Shown in pieces: positions 1 through 6,726 of a DNA stretch of 64,000 nt (positions are counted from its first letter, which is position 1; each line of letters begins with the position of its first letter). The position numbers and the translations under genes are program-made. The stretch is from Actinacidiphila yanglinensis (lineage in GTDB: Bacteria > Actinomycetota > Actinomycetes > Streptomycetales > Streptomycetaceae): contig NZ_FNVU01000014.1 in assembly GCF_900107965.1 (NCBI RefSeq), positions 139,182 to 203,181 of the forward strand, written 5' to 3'. The notes under the pieces were generated by a model. That model was not told where the DNA came from. It saw only the letters and a list, made by a program, of their open reading frames with translations, and did no database searches.

Positions 1-294
1 CGCCTTCATCCGGGGCGTGCCCAGGGCGAGCAGCAGGTGGTTCTGCAGCCGCAGGAAGCCGTAGAGGAACAGCACCGAGATCAGCGAGAAGGCGAGCACG
101 GCGCGCAGGTAGCCGGTCCAGCGCTGGTCGGCGTCCGGGTCCATGCCGCCCGCCCGGTACACCAGGCGCTCCACCCGCCAGTGCCGCGGTGAGGTCAGCA
201 CGTGCGCGAGGTAGTCGCCCAGCGGGCGGAACGACAGGGCGACGACGACGACCAGGGCCAGGATCTCCAGCCATCCGCCGAGGGTGTCGTTCAC
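1..294 (-). CDS. kdpA: KdpA, potassium-transporting ATPase subunit A (N-terminal part, cut by window edge)
   Basis: KdpA is the K+-selective channel-like subunit of the Kdp P-type ATPase, used when external potassium is scarce. The visible 98 codons start at a GTG and read V-N-D-T-L-G-G-W-L-E, then a hydrophobic first helix (ILALVVVVALSFRPLGDYLA), a polar stretch containing ERLVYRAGG, and a second helix (FSLISVLFLYGFLRLQ). This is the usual KdpA N-terminus of actinobacteria. The gene continues past base 1, so the selectivity-filter repeats, KdpB and KdpC are not seen. The start lies one base beyond the kdpF stop, as expected for a translationally coupled kdpFA pair. Family assignment is from recognition of the N-terminus and the kdpF context. 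Confidence 0.88.
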   Translation of the reverse strand, partial: MNDTLGGWLEILALVVVVALSFRPLGDYLAHVLTSPRHWRVERLVYRAGGMDPDADQRWTGYLRAVLAFSLISVLFLYGFLRLQNHLLLALGTPRMKA

Positions 295-295
295 C

Positions 296-385
296 TCAGA
301 ACCTCTCGGGGAAGATCAGGCAGACCACCAGGTAGACGACGAGGATCGCGGAGACCACCAGGCCGAGGACGTCGTCCGCGCTCAC
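296..385 (-). CDS. kdpF: KdpF, small accessory subunit of the Kdp ATPase
   Basis: A 29-residue single-span membrane peptide starting at GTG: a short acidic N-terminus (MSADDV), one hydrophobic helix (LGLVVSAILVVYLVVCLIF) and the tail PERF. KdpF peptides of 28-30 residues stabilise the KdpABC complex in the membrane. The stop is one base from the kdpA start, and the start overlaps the stop of the preceding 27-residue peptide in a GTGA arrangement. All three cistrons are therefore probably translated from one message. Size, topology and position support the call. Confidence 0.85.
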   Translation of the reverse strand: MSADDVLGLVVSAILVVYLVVCLIFPERF

Positions 386-465
386 AACCGGCCGACTCCT
401 TTGGAGATCAGCCCCAGCACGACGAACACCAGGATGGAGAGGCCGATGAAGGCAAGGTCGTCCAT
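382..465 (-). CDS. 27-residue single-span membrane peptide at the head of the kdp operon
   Basis: The peptide starts MDDLAFIGLSIL and ends ISKGVGRL, with one hydrophobic helix of about 18 residues between an acidic N-terminus and a basic C-terminus. The ATG is at 465-463 and the TGA overlaps the kdpF GTG. It has the same size and topology as KdpF, so it looks like an additional Kdp-associated microprotein. I believe peptides of this kind precede kdpF in many streptomycetes but cannot verify that here. Function is unknown; a role in assembly or regulation of the pump is inference. A GGGGCATGCCCC palindrome at 624-635 lies between this operon and the upstream same-strand gene and may help separate the two transcripts. 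Confidence 0.65.
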   Translation of the reverse strand: MDDLAFIGLSILVFVVLGLISKGVGRL

Positions 466-671
466 CGCCGCGGTACACCTCACTCGACTCGTTCGGCGAC
501 CGGCCGGGCCGCGTGCCGCCTGCGCGTTGTGCGATCCGACGCTAGTGGCGATCCGTTCGGGCACGGCTCCACGCCTCACGGCCGATGGGGTGAATGCCGT
601 CAGGACGGAGAAAAGCCGCCTTCGGGGCATGCCCCCGGGCCGGACCGGAGCCCGTGCCCGGCCCGGCCGGA

Positions 672-2240
672 CTACCTGAACTCCGCCAGCCTGGGCCGCA
701 GTCCGAGCACGGTGAGCGCGGCGGCGACCAGCAACGCCGCGCCGGCGCCCGGAAGGCGGCCGGTCAGCGATCCGCGGCCGTCCGACACCGCGCGGGCGTA
801 GGCGGCGTGGTTGATCCCGATCAGCTTCTCCAGGTCGGCGTCGTACCGGGCGAACTCGTAGTTGGAGGCGCCCTGGTCGTAGCCGATGCAGAACTCGACG
901 GCCTGCTGCGCCTGCCCCTGCCGGACCAGCGTCCGGAAGGTGCGGTCGTCCCGCTCGTACCGGGCGTACGCCTGCACGGTCGCCTCGGCGGCGGCGCGCT
1001 CCCCGGGGAAGGTGATGTTGCGGAACTCGTCGCCGAAGTACCCGGTGAAGCGCAGGTCCGCGTGGTCGGCGCGGTACGCGTCCAGCGCCGCGGCCAGCCG
1101 CGCGTCGTAGGAGCCCAGGGTGGCCTGCGGCAGGGTGAGCAGCCGCTGCGAGGTGTCCTCGAAGGCCTGCTCGTAGGCGCCGCGCCGGCCCGGGTCGAGG
1201 AGATAGCGGCTCTCGTCGGCGTTCGCGTCGTACGACATCGCGCGGGCCTGGGACAGGGCGACCACCGAGTCGAAGGCGTCCCGGCGGGCCACCGTCAGGT
1301 CGTGCGACTGGCCGGCCAGGACCGACCAGCCCAGCGCGCACGCGGCCACCGCGCAGGCGGTGGCGGCGGCCAGCGCGGGGTTCAGCAGCCGCCGGAACCG
1401 CCGGGCCAGCACGAGTTGGGTGGCGAGCAGCGCCGCGATCAGGGCGCCGCCGAGCACCAGCAGGGCCACCGTCCGGGCGTCGATCCCGGAGCGGGCGCTG
1501 CGGTAGGTGTCCTCGAACGCGCCGTCGTTGGTCTGGCCGAGCCGCTCGGCGGCGGGCAGCAGGGACTGGCGCAGCAGGTCGGTGGCGGTGCGGTAGTCGG
1601 TGAGGGCGTTCGCCTTCTCCTGGGGGTGAAGGTCGTTCTCCAGCGCCCGGCCGACGAGTTCCTGGTAGCGGGCGAAGTCGTCGTCGAAGCGGACGACGGT
1701 GGCGGTGGCCCGGGGGTCGCCCTGCGCCGCGGCGGCCAGCGTCTGCAGGTCGGTGCTGATGGTGTGCCGCGCGGCGGTGTAGAGCCGCTGGGCCGCGGAG
1801 TGCTGGGCCGGCATCGGGGTCAGACCGCCGCGGCCACCGCTGGACAGCAGCAGGTTCGCGGCCTGGGCGTCCATGTCGTTGAGCGCGAAGTACAGGTCGT
1901 CCGCGCCGGTGACCCGGGGGGCGGCCCGGTGGTCGATGCCGTTCCAGACGCCGGACGCGGACAGCCCGGCGAGTAGCAGCAGCGTGCCCAGGGCGGCGGC
2001 GAGCGCCACCACCGTCGCCCGCAGCAGCCGCAGCCGTACCGGGGTGTGGCGCCGGGTACGGGCGCGCAGCCGGGCCCAGCGGTCCGCCGAGGGCGGCAGG
2101 GACTCCGCCGCGGCGCCCCGCGCGGGCGGCGGCGGCCCGCCGGACGGGCCCTGCCCGCTCTCCGCCGGGTGCTCCGGCGGCTCGGCGGGACCGACGGCTC
2201 CGCCGCCGGCCGGCGTTCCGGTCACCACGGTCCCGGCCAT
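672..2240 (-). CDS. Multi-span membrane protein with two extracytoplasmic helical domains, kdp-adjacent
   Basis: About 522 residues if read from the ATG at 2240; the open frame continues upstream, so the start is uncertain. The first 60 residues are Pro/Gly/Ala-rich and likely disordered. They are followed by a transmembrane helix (VVALAAALGTLLLLAGLSAS), an extracytoplasmic segment of about 150 residues, two close helices in the middle (VALLVLGGALIAALLATQLV and an Ala-rich span ending WSVLAG), a second helical extracytoplasmic segment, and a final helix just before the C-terminus. Two helical periplasmic regions each bounded by membrane spans resemble four-helix-bundle sensor modules, but no HAMP, kinase or other catalytic domain is present. 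It lies between kdp and a divergent truncated KdpD, so a link to K+ or stress sensing is possible. No family name can be given. Confidence 0.75.
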   Translation of the reverse strand: MAGTVVTGTPAGGGAVGPAEPPEHPAESGQGPSGGPPPPARGAAAESLPPSADRWARLRARTRRHTPVRLRLLRATVVALAAALGTLLLLAGLSASGVWNGIDHRAAPRVTGADDLYFALNDMDAQAANLLLSSGGRGGLTPMPAQHSAAQRLYTAARHTISTDLQTLAAAAQGDPRATATVVRFDDDFARYQELVGRALENDLHPQEKANALTDYRTATDLLRQSLLPAAERLGQTNDGAFEDTYRSARSGIDARTVALLVLGGALIAALLATQLVLARRFRRLLNPALAAATACAVAACALGWSVLAGQSHDLTVARRDAFDSVVALSQARAMSYDANADESRYLLDPGRRGAYEQAFEDTSQRLLTLPQATLGSYDARLAAALDAYRADHADLRFTGYFGDEFRNITFPGERAAAEATVQAYARYERDDRTFRTLVRQGQAQQAVEFCIGYDQGASNYEFARYDADLEKLIGINHAAYARAVSDGRGSLTGRLPGAGAALLVAAALTVLGLRPRLAEFR

Positions 2241-2573
2241 CCGGGCGCCTCCAGCCGCACTCGATCGGACGGCCCGCCCGTCCCCCCGTACGCCACGAGC
2301 GTCGGCCCCGACTCCGCCGGCCGGCGCGGGTATTGACGCGCCCCTAACACCCCGAGAAGGCGTTTTGACGCCGTCCTGACACCCCCGCGGCGGCGGGACC
2401 CGCACGGGTGCCGGCGCGGGCGGCGGGCGCCCCGCCGATTCGTGCGGAGGGCCCGGGGTCGACGATGATGGAGGGGTGGGGACGACGGCCTCCGGACCTG
2501 CTGGAGACCGGCCGGGGACCTCGTCCCGACGCCGGACCGGGCTCCCGGCCCGGCCCGCCCGGAAGGAGCGGCC
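2241..2573. other. Divergent intergenic region between the membrane protein and kdpD-like genes
   Basis: No convincing gene. Between about 2331 and 2390 there is a less GC-rich patch with TTGACG, CTAACACC and a GGCGT-TTTG-ACGCC hairpin, the most promoter-like stretch here. It is a plausible site for divergent promoters or a regulator operator. The last bases before 2574 carry a good ribosome-binding site (GGAAGGAG) for the downstream gene. Confidence 0.4.
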
Positions 2574-3713
2574 ATGGCGCGCGGCGAGCTGCGGGTCTAC
2601 CTCGGGGCGGCGCCCGGCGTGGGCAAGACCTACGCCATGCTCGCCGAGGGCCACCGCCGGGCCGACCGGGGCACCGACGTCGTCGTCGCCTTCGCCGAGG
2701 ACTACGACCGGCCGCTGACCCGGAGGATGGCGGAGGGCCTGGAACAGGTGCCGCGCAGCACCCTGACGTACCGCTCCTGCACGTTTGCCGAGATGGACCT
2801 GGACGCGGTCCTGGCCCGGCACCCGCGGGTGGCCCTGGTCGACGAGCTCGCGCACACCAACATCCCCGGCAGCCGGCACGCGAAGCGCTGGCAGGACATC
2901 GAGGAACTGCTGGACGCCGGCATCGACGTGGTCTCCACCGTCAACGTCCAGCACCTGGAGTCGCTCAACGACGTCGTCCACACGATCACCGGGGTCCGGC
3001 AGCGCGAGACCGTCCCCGACGACGTGGTCCGCCGGGCCGAGCAGATCGAGCTGGTGGACATGTCGGCGGAGGCGCTGCGCCGCCGGATGACGCACGGCAA
3101 CATCTACCCGCCGGACAAGATCGAGGCGGCGCTGGCGCACTACTTCCGGGCCGGCAACCTCTCCGCGCTGCGGGAGATCGCCCTGCTGTGGGCGGCCGAC
3201 CGGGTCGAGGAGGCGCTGCAGCGCTACCGCGTCGACCACGGCATCAAGGAGCCCTGGTCCACCCGCGAGCGCGTCCTGGTCGCGCTGTCCGGCGGCCCCG
3301 AGGGCGACACCCTGATCCGGCGCGGGAAGCGCACCGCCTCGCGCGGGGCGGGCGGCGAGATCCTCGCCGTCCACGTCGATCCCGACGACGCGGCCAGGGC
3401 CGCCCCCGCGCCGCTGCTGGAGCGCCAGCGGGCGCTGGTGGAGGAACTCGGCGGCAGCTACCACGCGATCTCCGGCGACCATCCCGCGACGGCCATCCTC
3501 GCCTTCGCCCGGGAGGTGAACGCCAGCCAGATCCTGATCGGCGCCAGCCGCCGCAGCCCGCTGAAGCGGCTGTTCAGCCGCGGCATCGGCGAGACCGTCA
3601 TCGAGGGGTCGGGGGACGACATCGACGTGCACGTCGTCACCCATTCCGAGGCGGTGCACGGCAGCCTGGCGCGGCTGCGCGGCCACGCCGACCACGGTGA
3701 CGAGGCCACCTGA
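2574..3713 (+). CDS. KdpD N-terminal sensor protein without histidine kinase (KdpD domain plus USP domain)
   Basis: A 379-residue protein starting at ATG behind GGAAGGAG. Residues 1-210 match the KdpD N-terminal domain: GELRVYLGAAPGVGKTYAML carries the P-loop, followed by VALVDELAHTNIPGSRH and VDMSAEALRRRM. Residues about 225-365 form a universal-stress-protein fold (ERVLVALSGGPEG, then ILIGASRRSPLKRLFSRGIG). Full KdpD continues with four membrane spans, a GAF-like region and a histidine kinase, about 850 residues in all; none of these is present and the frame ends cleanly at TGA. Short KdpD proteins of this layout are known in other bacteria, where they may modulate Kdp regulation. Here it probably senses K+, nucleotide or osmotic state in the cytosol without phosphorylating KdpE itself. 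Confidence 0.85.
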   Translation: MARGELRVYLGAAPGVGKTYAMLAEGHRRADRGTDVVVAFAEDYDRPLTRRMAEGLEQVPRSTLTYRSCTFAEMDLDAVLARHPRVALVDELAHTNIPGSRHAKRWQDIEELLDAGIDVVSTVNVQHLESLNDVVHTITGVRQRETVPDDVVRRAEQIELVDMSAEALRRRMTHGNIYPPDKIEAALAHYFRAGNLSALREIALLWAADRVEEALQRYRVDHGIKEPWSTRERVLVALSGGPEGDTLIRRGKRTASRGAGGEILAVHVDPDDAARAAPAPLLERQRALVEELGGSYHAISGDHPATAILAFAREVNASQILIGASRRSPLKRLFSRGIGETVIEGSGDDIDVHVVTHSEAVHGSLARLRGHADHGDEAT

Positions 3714-3769
3714 GCGCGGGTGGGTGGGCCGACGGCGCATGAGCGCGCGCGGGTGGGCCGACGGCGCGT
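3712..3769. repeat. Tandem duplication of a 29-bp unit overlapping a stop codon
   Basis: Two adjacent 29-bp copies, 3712-3740 and 3741-3769, match at 26 of 29 positions. Both share the core GGGTGGGCCGACGGCGC. The first copy starts inside the TGA of the truncated KdpD gene and the second runs towards the serine-rich gene. Confidence 0.8.
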
Positions 3770-3824
3770 GCGCGCGGCACGCCGCCGGCGGGATCGCCCG
3801 CCGGACCGGGACCGGGCGGACACA

Positions 3825-4196
3825 ATGGATGCCATGTCCTCACGCTGGTCGATCGGTTCGCACAACTCGCTGCTGTCCGTCGCGTCCACGGAGTCGGTGC
3901 TGTCCGTCGGCTCGGCCGGCTCGGCCCTGTCCATCGGGTCGGTGGCGTCCTTCGGGTCCTTCGGCTCGCTCGGGTCGTCCATGTCCGCGCTGTCGTTCGG
4001 GTCGTTCCAGTCGTTCGGCTCGCTGCTGTCCGGCCAGTCGAACGGCTCGGTGCTCAGCTGGCAGTCCCGCGGCGCCGCGTACGCGCAGCGTACGAACGCC
4101 CCGGACGGGAAGGTGCTGCCGCGCGCCGCGCTCGCCGTGGCCGCCACCGCCGTCGCGGGAATCGTGTGGTGGCAGATCCAACGCGCCGTCAAGTGA
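3825..4196 (+). CDS. Serine-rich repeat protein with C-terminal membrane helix
   Basis: A 123-residue protein; ATG codons at 3825 and 3834 are both possible starts, and the shorter gives an N-terminus SSRWSIGSHNSLLS. Residues 7-80 are a degenerate repeat with Ser every two to five positions and recurring S-x-G-S blocks (SVGSAGSALSIGSVASFGS), with very few charged residues. A short linker leads to one hydrophobic helix (ALAVAATAVAGIVWWQI) and a basic tail (QRAVK), consistent with a C-terminal membrane anchor. The regular Ser/Gly/hydrophobic pattern could form a small beta-solenoid at the membrane surface, but that is inference. I do not recognise a function. It stands alone between kdpD-like and the ABC exporter genes. 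Confidence 0.7.
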   Translation: MDAMSSRWSIGSHNSLLSVASTESVLSVGSAGSALSIGSVASFGSFGSLGSSMSALSFGSFQSFGSLLSGQSNGSVLSWQSRGAAYAQRTNAPDGKVLPRAALAVAATAVAGIVWWQIQRAVK

Positions 4197-4401
4197 GCCT
4201 GCCTGCGGCGCCGTCGACGTCAACCGCAGACGGCCGGAACTGATCCCGCAGGTGAAGCCTGGTCGACATGCTCTCGTCCACCGGCGGGGCATCGCAGCGG
4301 GGGGCGTCGGTCGTCCCGCGTTCCCCGAGCGTTCAACTTGAGGTTCCTGCCGATGCTGTGCGCCGTCCCTTAACTTCCTTGGGGTTTGGGAAGAAGGGAC
4401 T

Positions 4402-5343
4402 ATGGACAATCTCCTCGCAGTCCGGGCTCGTGGGATCACCAAGTGCTTCGCCGACGTCGTCGCGCTCGACGGCGTCGATCTGGATGTGGCGCAGGGTCAG
4501 ATCCACGGCCTGGTAGGACCGAACGGCGCCGGCAAGACCACCCTGCTGGGCCTGCTGCTGGGCCTGGCCGTCGCCGACGAGGGCCGCCTCGACATCCTCG
4601 GCACGCAGGTCGGCCGGGCGCTCGCCGCCCCCGACGGCGTCGCCGGCTTCGTCGACGGTCCCGGCCTCTACCCCTCTCTCAGCGCCCGGCAGAACCTCGC
4701 GGCGCTGGCCGCCCTGCGCGGTCGCGACGCGCGGACGATGGCGATCGAGGACGCGCTCGACCAGGTCGGGCTCACCGACGTCGCCGACGAGCGGGTCCGC
4801 GGCTTCTCGCTGGGCATGCGCCAGCGGCTGGGCCTGGCCGCCGCCCTGCTCACCAGGCCGCGGCTGCTCGTGCTCGACGAGCCGTCCAACGGCCTGGACC
4901 CGGCCGGGAAGAACCACGTGCACGGGGTCCTCACCCGGCTGGCGGCGGAGGGCACCGCGGTCGTGCTCTCCAGCCACCGCATGGACGACCTCACGGTGCT
5001 GTGCTCGGACGTGACCATCCTCGCCACCGGCCGGGTGGTGTTCTCCGGACCGCTCGGCAAGCTCGCCGCCGAGAACCGGGACCTGGACTACCGGCTGGTC
5101 ACCTCCGATCCGCCGGCCGCCCGCGAACTCGCCGCCGGCACCGCCGGGATCGCCGTCGACGACGACGCGGCGTCGCGGCAGGGCGCCGGGACGCTCGTCA
5201 TCCGGGCGAGGACACCCGCCCTCGACGAGCTGGTGGTGGCGCTCGTGCACGCCGGCATCGCGGTGCGCGAGCTCGCCCCCGTGGTGTCACCGCTCGAGGC
5301 CGCGTTCCTCGCCCTCACCGAACAGCAGGAGGCCGGCCGATGA
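4402..5343 (+). CDS. ABC transporter ATP-binding protein
   Basis: A 313-residue nucleotide-binding subunit. It has the Walker A motif GPNGAGKTT near residue 40, the signature region RGFSLGMRQRLGLA near 135, and Walker B LLVLDEPSNGLDP with a following switch histidine (VVLSSHRMDD). The last 90 residues are the variable C-terminal part typical of exporter ATPases of the NatA/DrrA type. The start codon follows GAAGAAGGG. The stop overlaps the ATG of the permease gene (ATGA), indicating coupled translation. It energises the transporter formed with the 5340-6722 product. The substrate cannot be read from the sequence; the linked secreted phosphoesterase suggests envelope or extracellular work. Confidence 0.92.
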   Translation: MDNLLAVRARGITKCFADVVALDGVDLDVAQGQIHGLVGPNGAGKTTLLGLLLGLAVADEGRLDILGTQVGRALAAPDGVAGFVDGPGLYPSLSARQNLAALAALRGRDARTMAIEDALDQVGLTDVADERVRGFSLGMRQRLGLAAALLTRPRLLVLDEPSNGLDPAGKNHVHGVLTRLAAEGTAVVLSSHRMDDLTVLCSDVTILATGRVVFSGPLGKLAAENRDLDYRLVTSDPPAARELAAGTAGIAVDDDAASRQGAGTLVIRARTPALDELVVALVHAGIAVRELAPVVSPLEAAFLALTEQQEAGR

Positions 5344-6722
5344 CCGCCCACGCCACCGAGGCCGACACCGCGGCGGCAGCCGACGACAACGTTGCCGTGT
5401 TCCACCCCGTGTCGATCGCCCGCGGCTACCGCTTCGAAGTGGTCAAGCTCGTCTCGCAGTGGCGGATCCGGCTGCTGGTCGCGGTCTGCTGGATCGTTCC
5501 GGGGCTGTTCGTCGCTGCGGTGAGCCAGCAGAGCACGCTTCCCTCCGACACCCTCTTCGGCCGCTGGATGCACGCCACCGGGTGGGCGGGGCCGCTGGTG
5601 GTGCTCGGCTTCGCGGGCAGCTGGGCGCTGCCGCTGCTGACCTCGCTGGTCGCCGGCGACGTGTTCGCCGCCGAGGACCGGCTCGGCACCTGGCGCCACC
5701 TGCTGGTGGCCGTCCGCTCGCCCCGCCGGATCTTCGCGGCGAAGGCGCTGGCCAGCCTGACGGTGCTGCTGGCACTGGTGGTGGGCCTGGTCGTCTCCAG
5801 CGTGGTCGGCGGGCTCGCGGCGATCGGCAACCAGCCGCTGGTCGGCCTCGACGGGCACCTGCTGTCGCCGTCGGACGCCGCCGGGAACGTCTTCCTCGCC
5901 TGGCTCTGCGCGCTGGCCCCGACCCTCGCGCTCGCGGCGATCGGCCTGCTCGGGTCGGTGTCGCTCGGCAAGTCCCCGATGGGGCTGCTGCTGCCCGCGA
6001 TCGTCGCGCTCGCGATGCAGCTCGCCCAGTTGCTGCCGCTGCCGGTGGCCCTGCGGCTGGCCCTGCCCGGGTACGCCTTCATCTCCTGGAACGGCCTGTT
6101 CACCAACCCGGGGCAGCTCGAACCGCTGCTGACAGCGGTCGCGGTCAGCCTGGTCTGGGCCGTGGTCGCGACCGTGCTGGCCTATCTGGTCTTCGTCCGG
6201 CGCGACTTCACCAACCTGACCCACGACGGTGCCGAGCGCCGCGCGATCACCCTGGGCCTCGTGCCGCTGGTCGCGCTGCTGGCCGCCACGTTCGGGATCG
6301 TCGCCGCGGCGACCCCGTCGACGGGTTCCGGCATCACCCAACCCAAGATCCAGCGTTCGGTGGCGACGGCCTTCGGCCACCTCTACCGGATGCAGACCAA
6401 GGAGCTCAACCGCCCCGCCGTCACCGAGGCCCAGTTGCGGACCTCGGCGGCGTGCACCAAGAGCGACGGCCAGGTCGCGCAGCAAGGGGCGGGCAACGAC
6501 TGGCGCTGCGTCGTGTCATGGCATCTCCCCGGCGTCCAGGTCACGGGGACGGCCATCTACCAACTCGACGTCACATCGGACGGGCGGTACGTCGCCGACG
6601 GCGACGGACCGAAGGAAGTGAACGGCTACTTCCTGGTGCACACCCAGCAGGGCGACGCACCCAACCCGTTGTGGCAGTTCGACGGCAACGTCGTGCTGCT
6701 CGAATCCTCCTCGAAGGGATAA
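5340..6722 (+). CDS. ABC transporter permease with C-terminal extracytoplasmic domain
   Basis: A 460-residue membrane protein. Its first about 45 residues are cytosolic, followed by six hydrophobic segments between residues 48 and 290 (for example LLVAVCWIVPGLFVAA and AVAVSLVWAVVATVLAYLVF). A seventh helix (ITLGLVPLVALLAATFGIVA) precedes a polar domain of about 140 residues that is probably outside the membrane, with two Cys (AACTKS and DWRCVV) that may form a disulfide. The first part fits ABC-2/NatB-like permeases. The soluble tail is unusual for simple exporters and may bind ligand or the co-encoded secreted protein. ATGA overlap with the ATPase gene; the next gene starts four bases after this stop, so all three form one operon. 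Confidence 0.85.
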   Translation: MTAHATEADTAAAADDNVAVFHPVSIARGYRFEVVKLVSQWRIRLLVAVCWIVPGLFVAAVSQQSTLPSDTLFGRWMHATGWAGPLVVLGFAGSWALPLLTSLVAGDVFAAEDRLGTWRHLLVAVRSPRRIFAAKALASLTVLLALVVGLVVSSVVGGLAAIGNQPLVGLDGHLLSPSDAAGNVFLAWLCALAPTLALAAIGLLGSVSLGKSPMGLLLPAIVALAMQLAQLLPLPVALRLALPGYAFISWNGLFTNPGQLEPLLTAVAVSLVWAVVATVLAYLVFVRRDFTNLTHDGAERRAITLGLVPLVALLAATFGIVAAATPSTGSGITQPKIQRSVATAFGHLYRMQTKELNRPAVTEAQLRTSAACTKSDGQVAQQGAGNDWRCVVSWHLPGVQVTGTAIYQLDVTSDGRYVADGDGPKEVNGYFLVHTQQGDAPNPLWQFDGNVVLLESSSKG

Positions 6723-6726
6723 TTCC

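Noticed and set aside
672..3740. A continuous 1022-codon minus-strand frame running through the kdpD-like gene
   Set aside because: Its 5' half is antisense to a well-supported KdpD/USP gene and has no domain; only the part from 2240 downwards is kept as a gene.
4335..4343. AACTTGAGG resembling a SoxR half-site before the ABC operon
   Set aside because: The other half of the dyad is absent and no MerR-type regulator is nearby.
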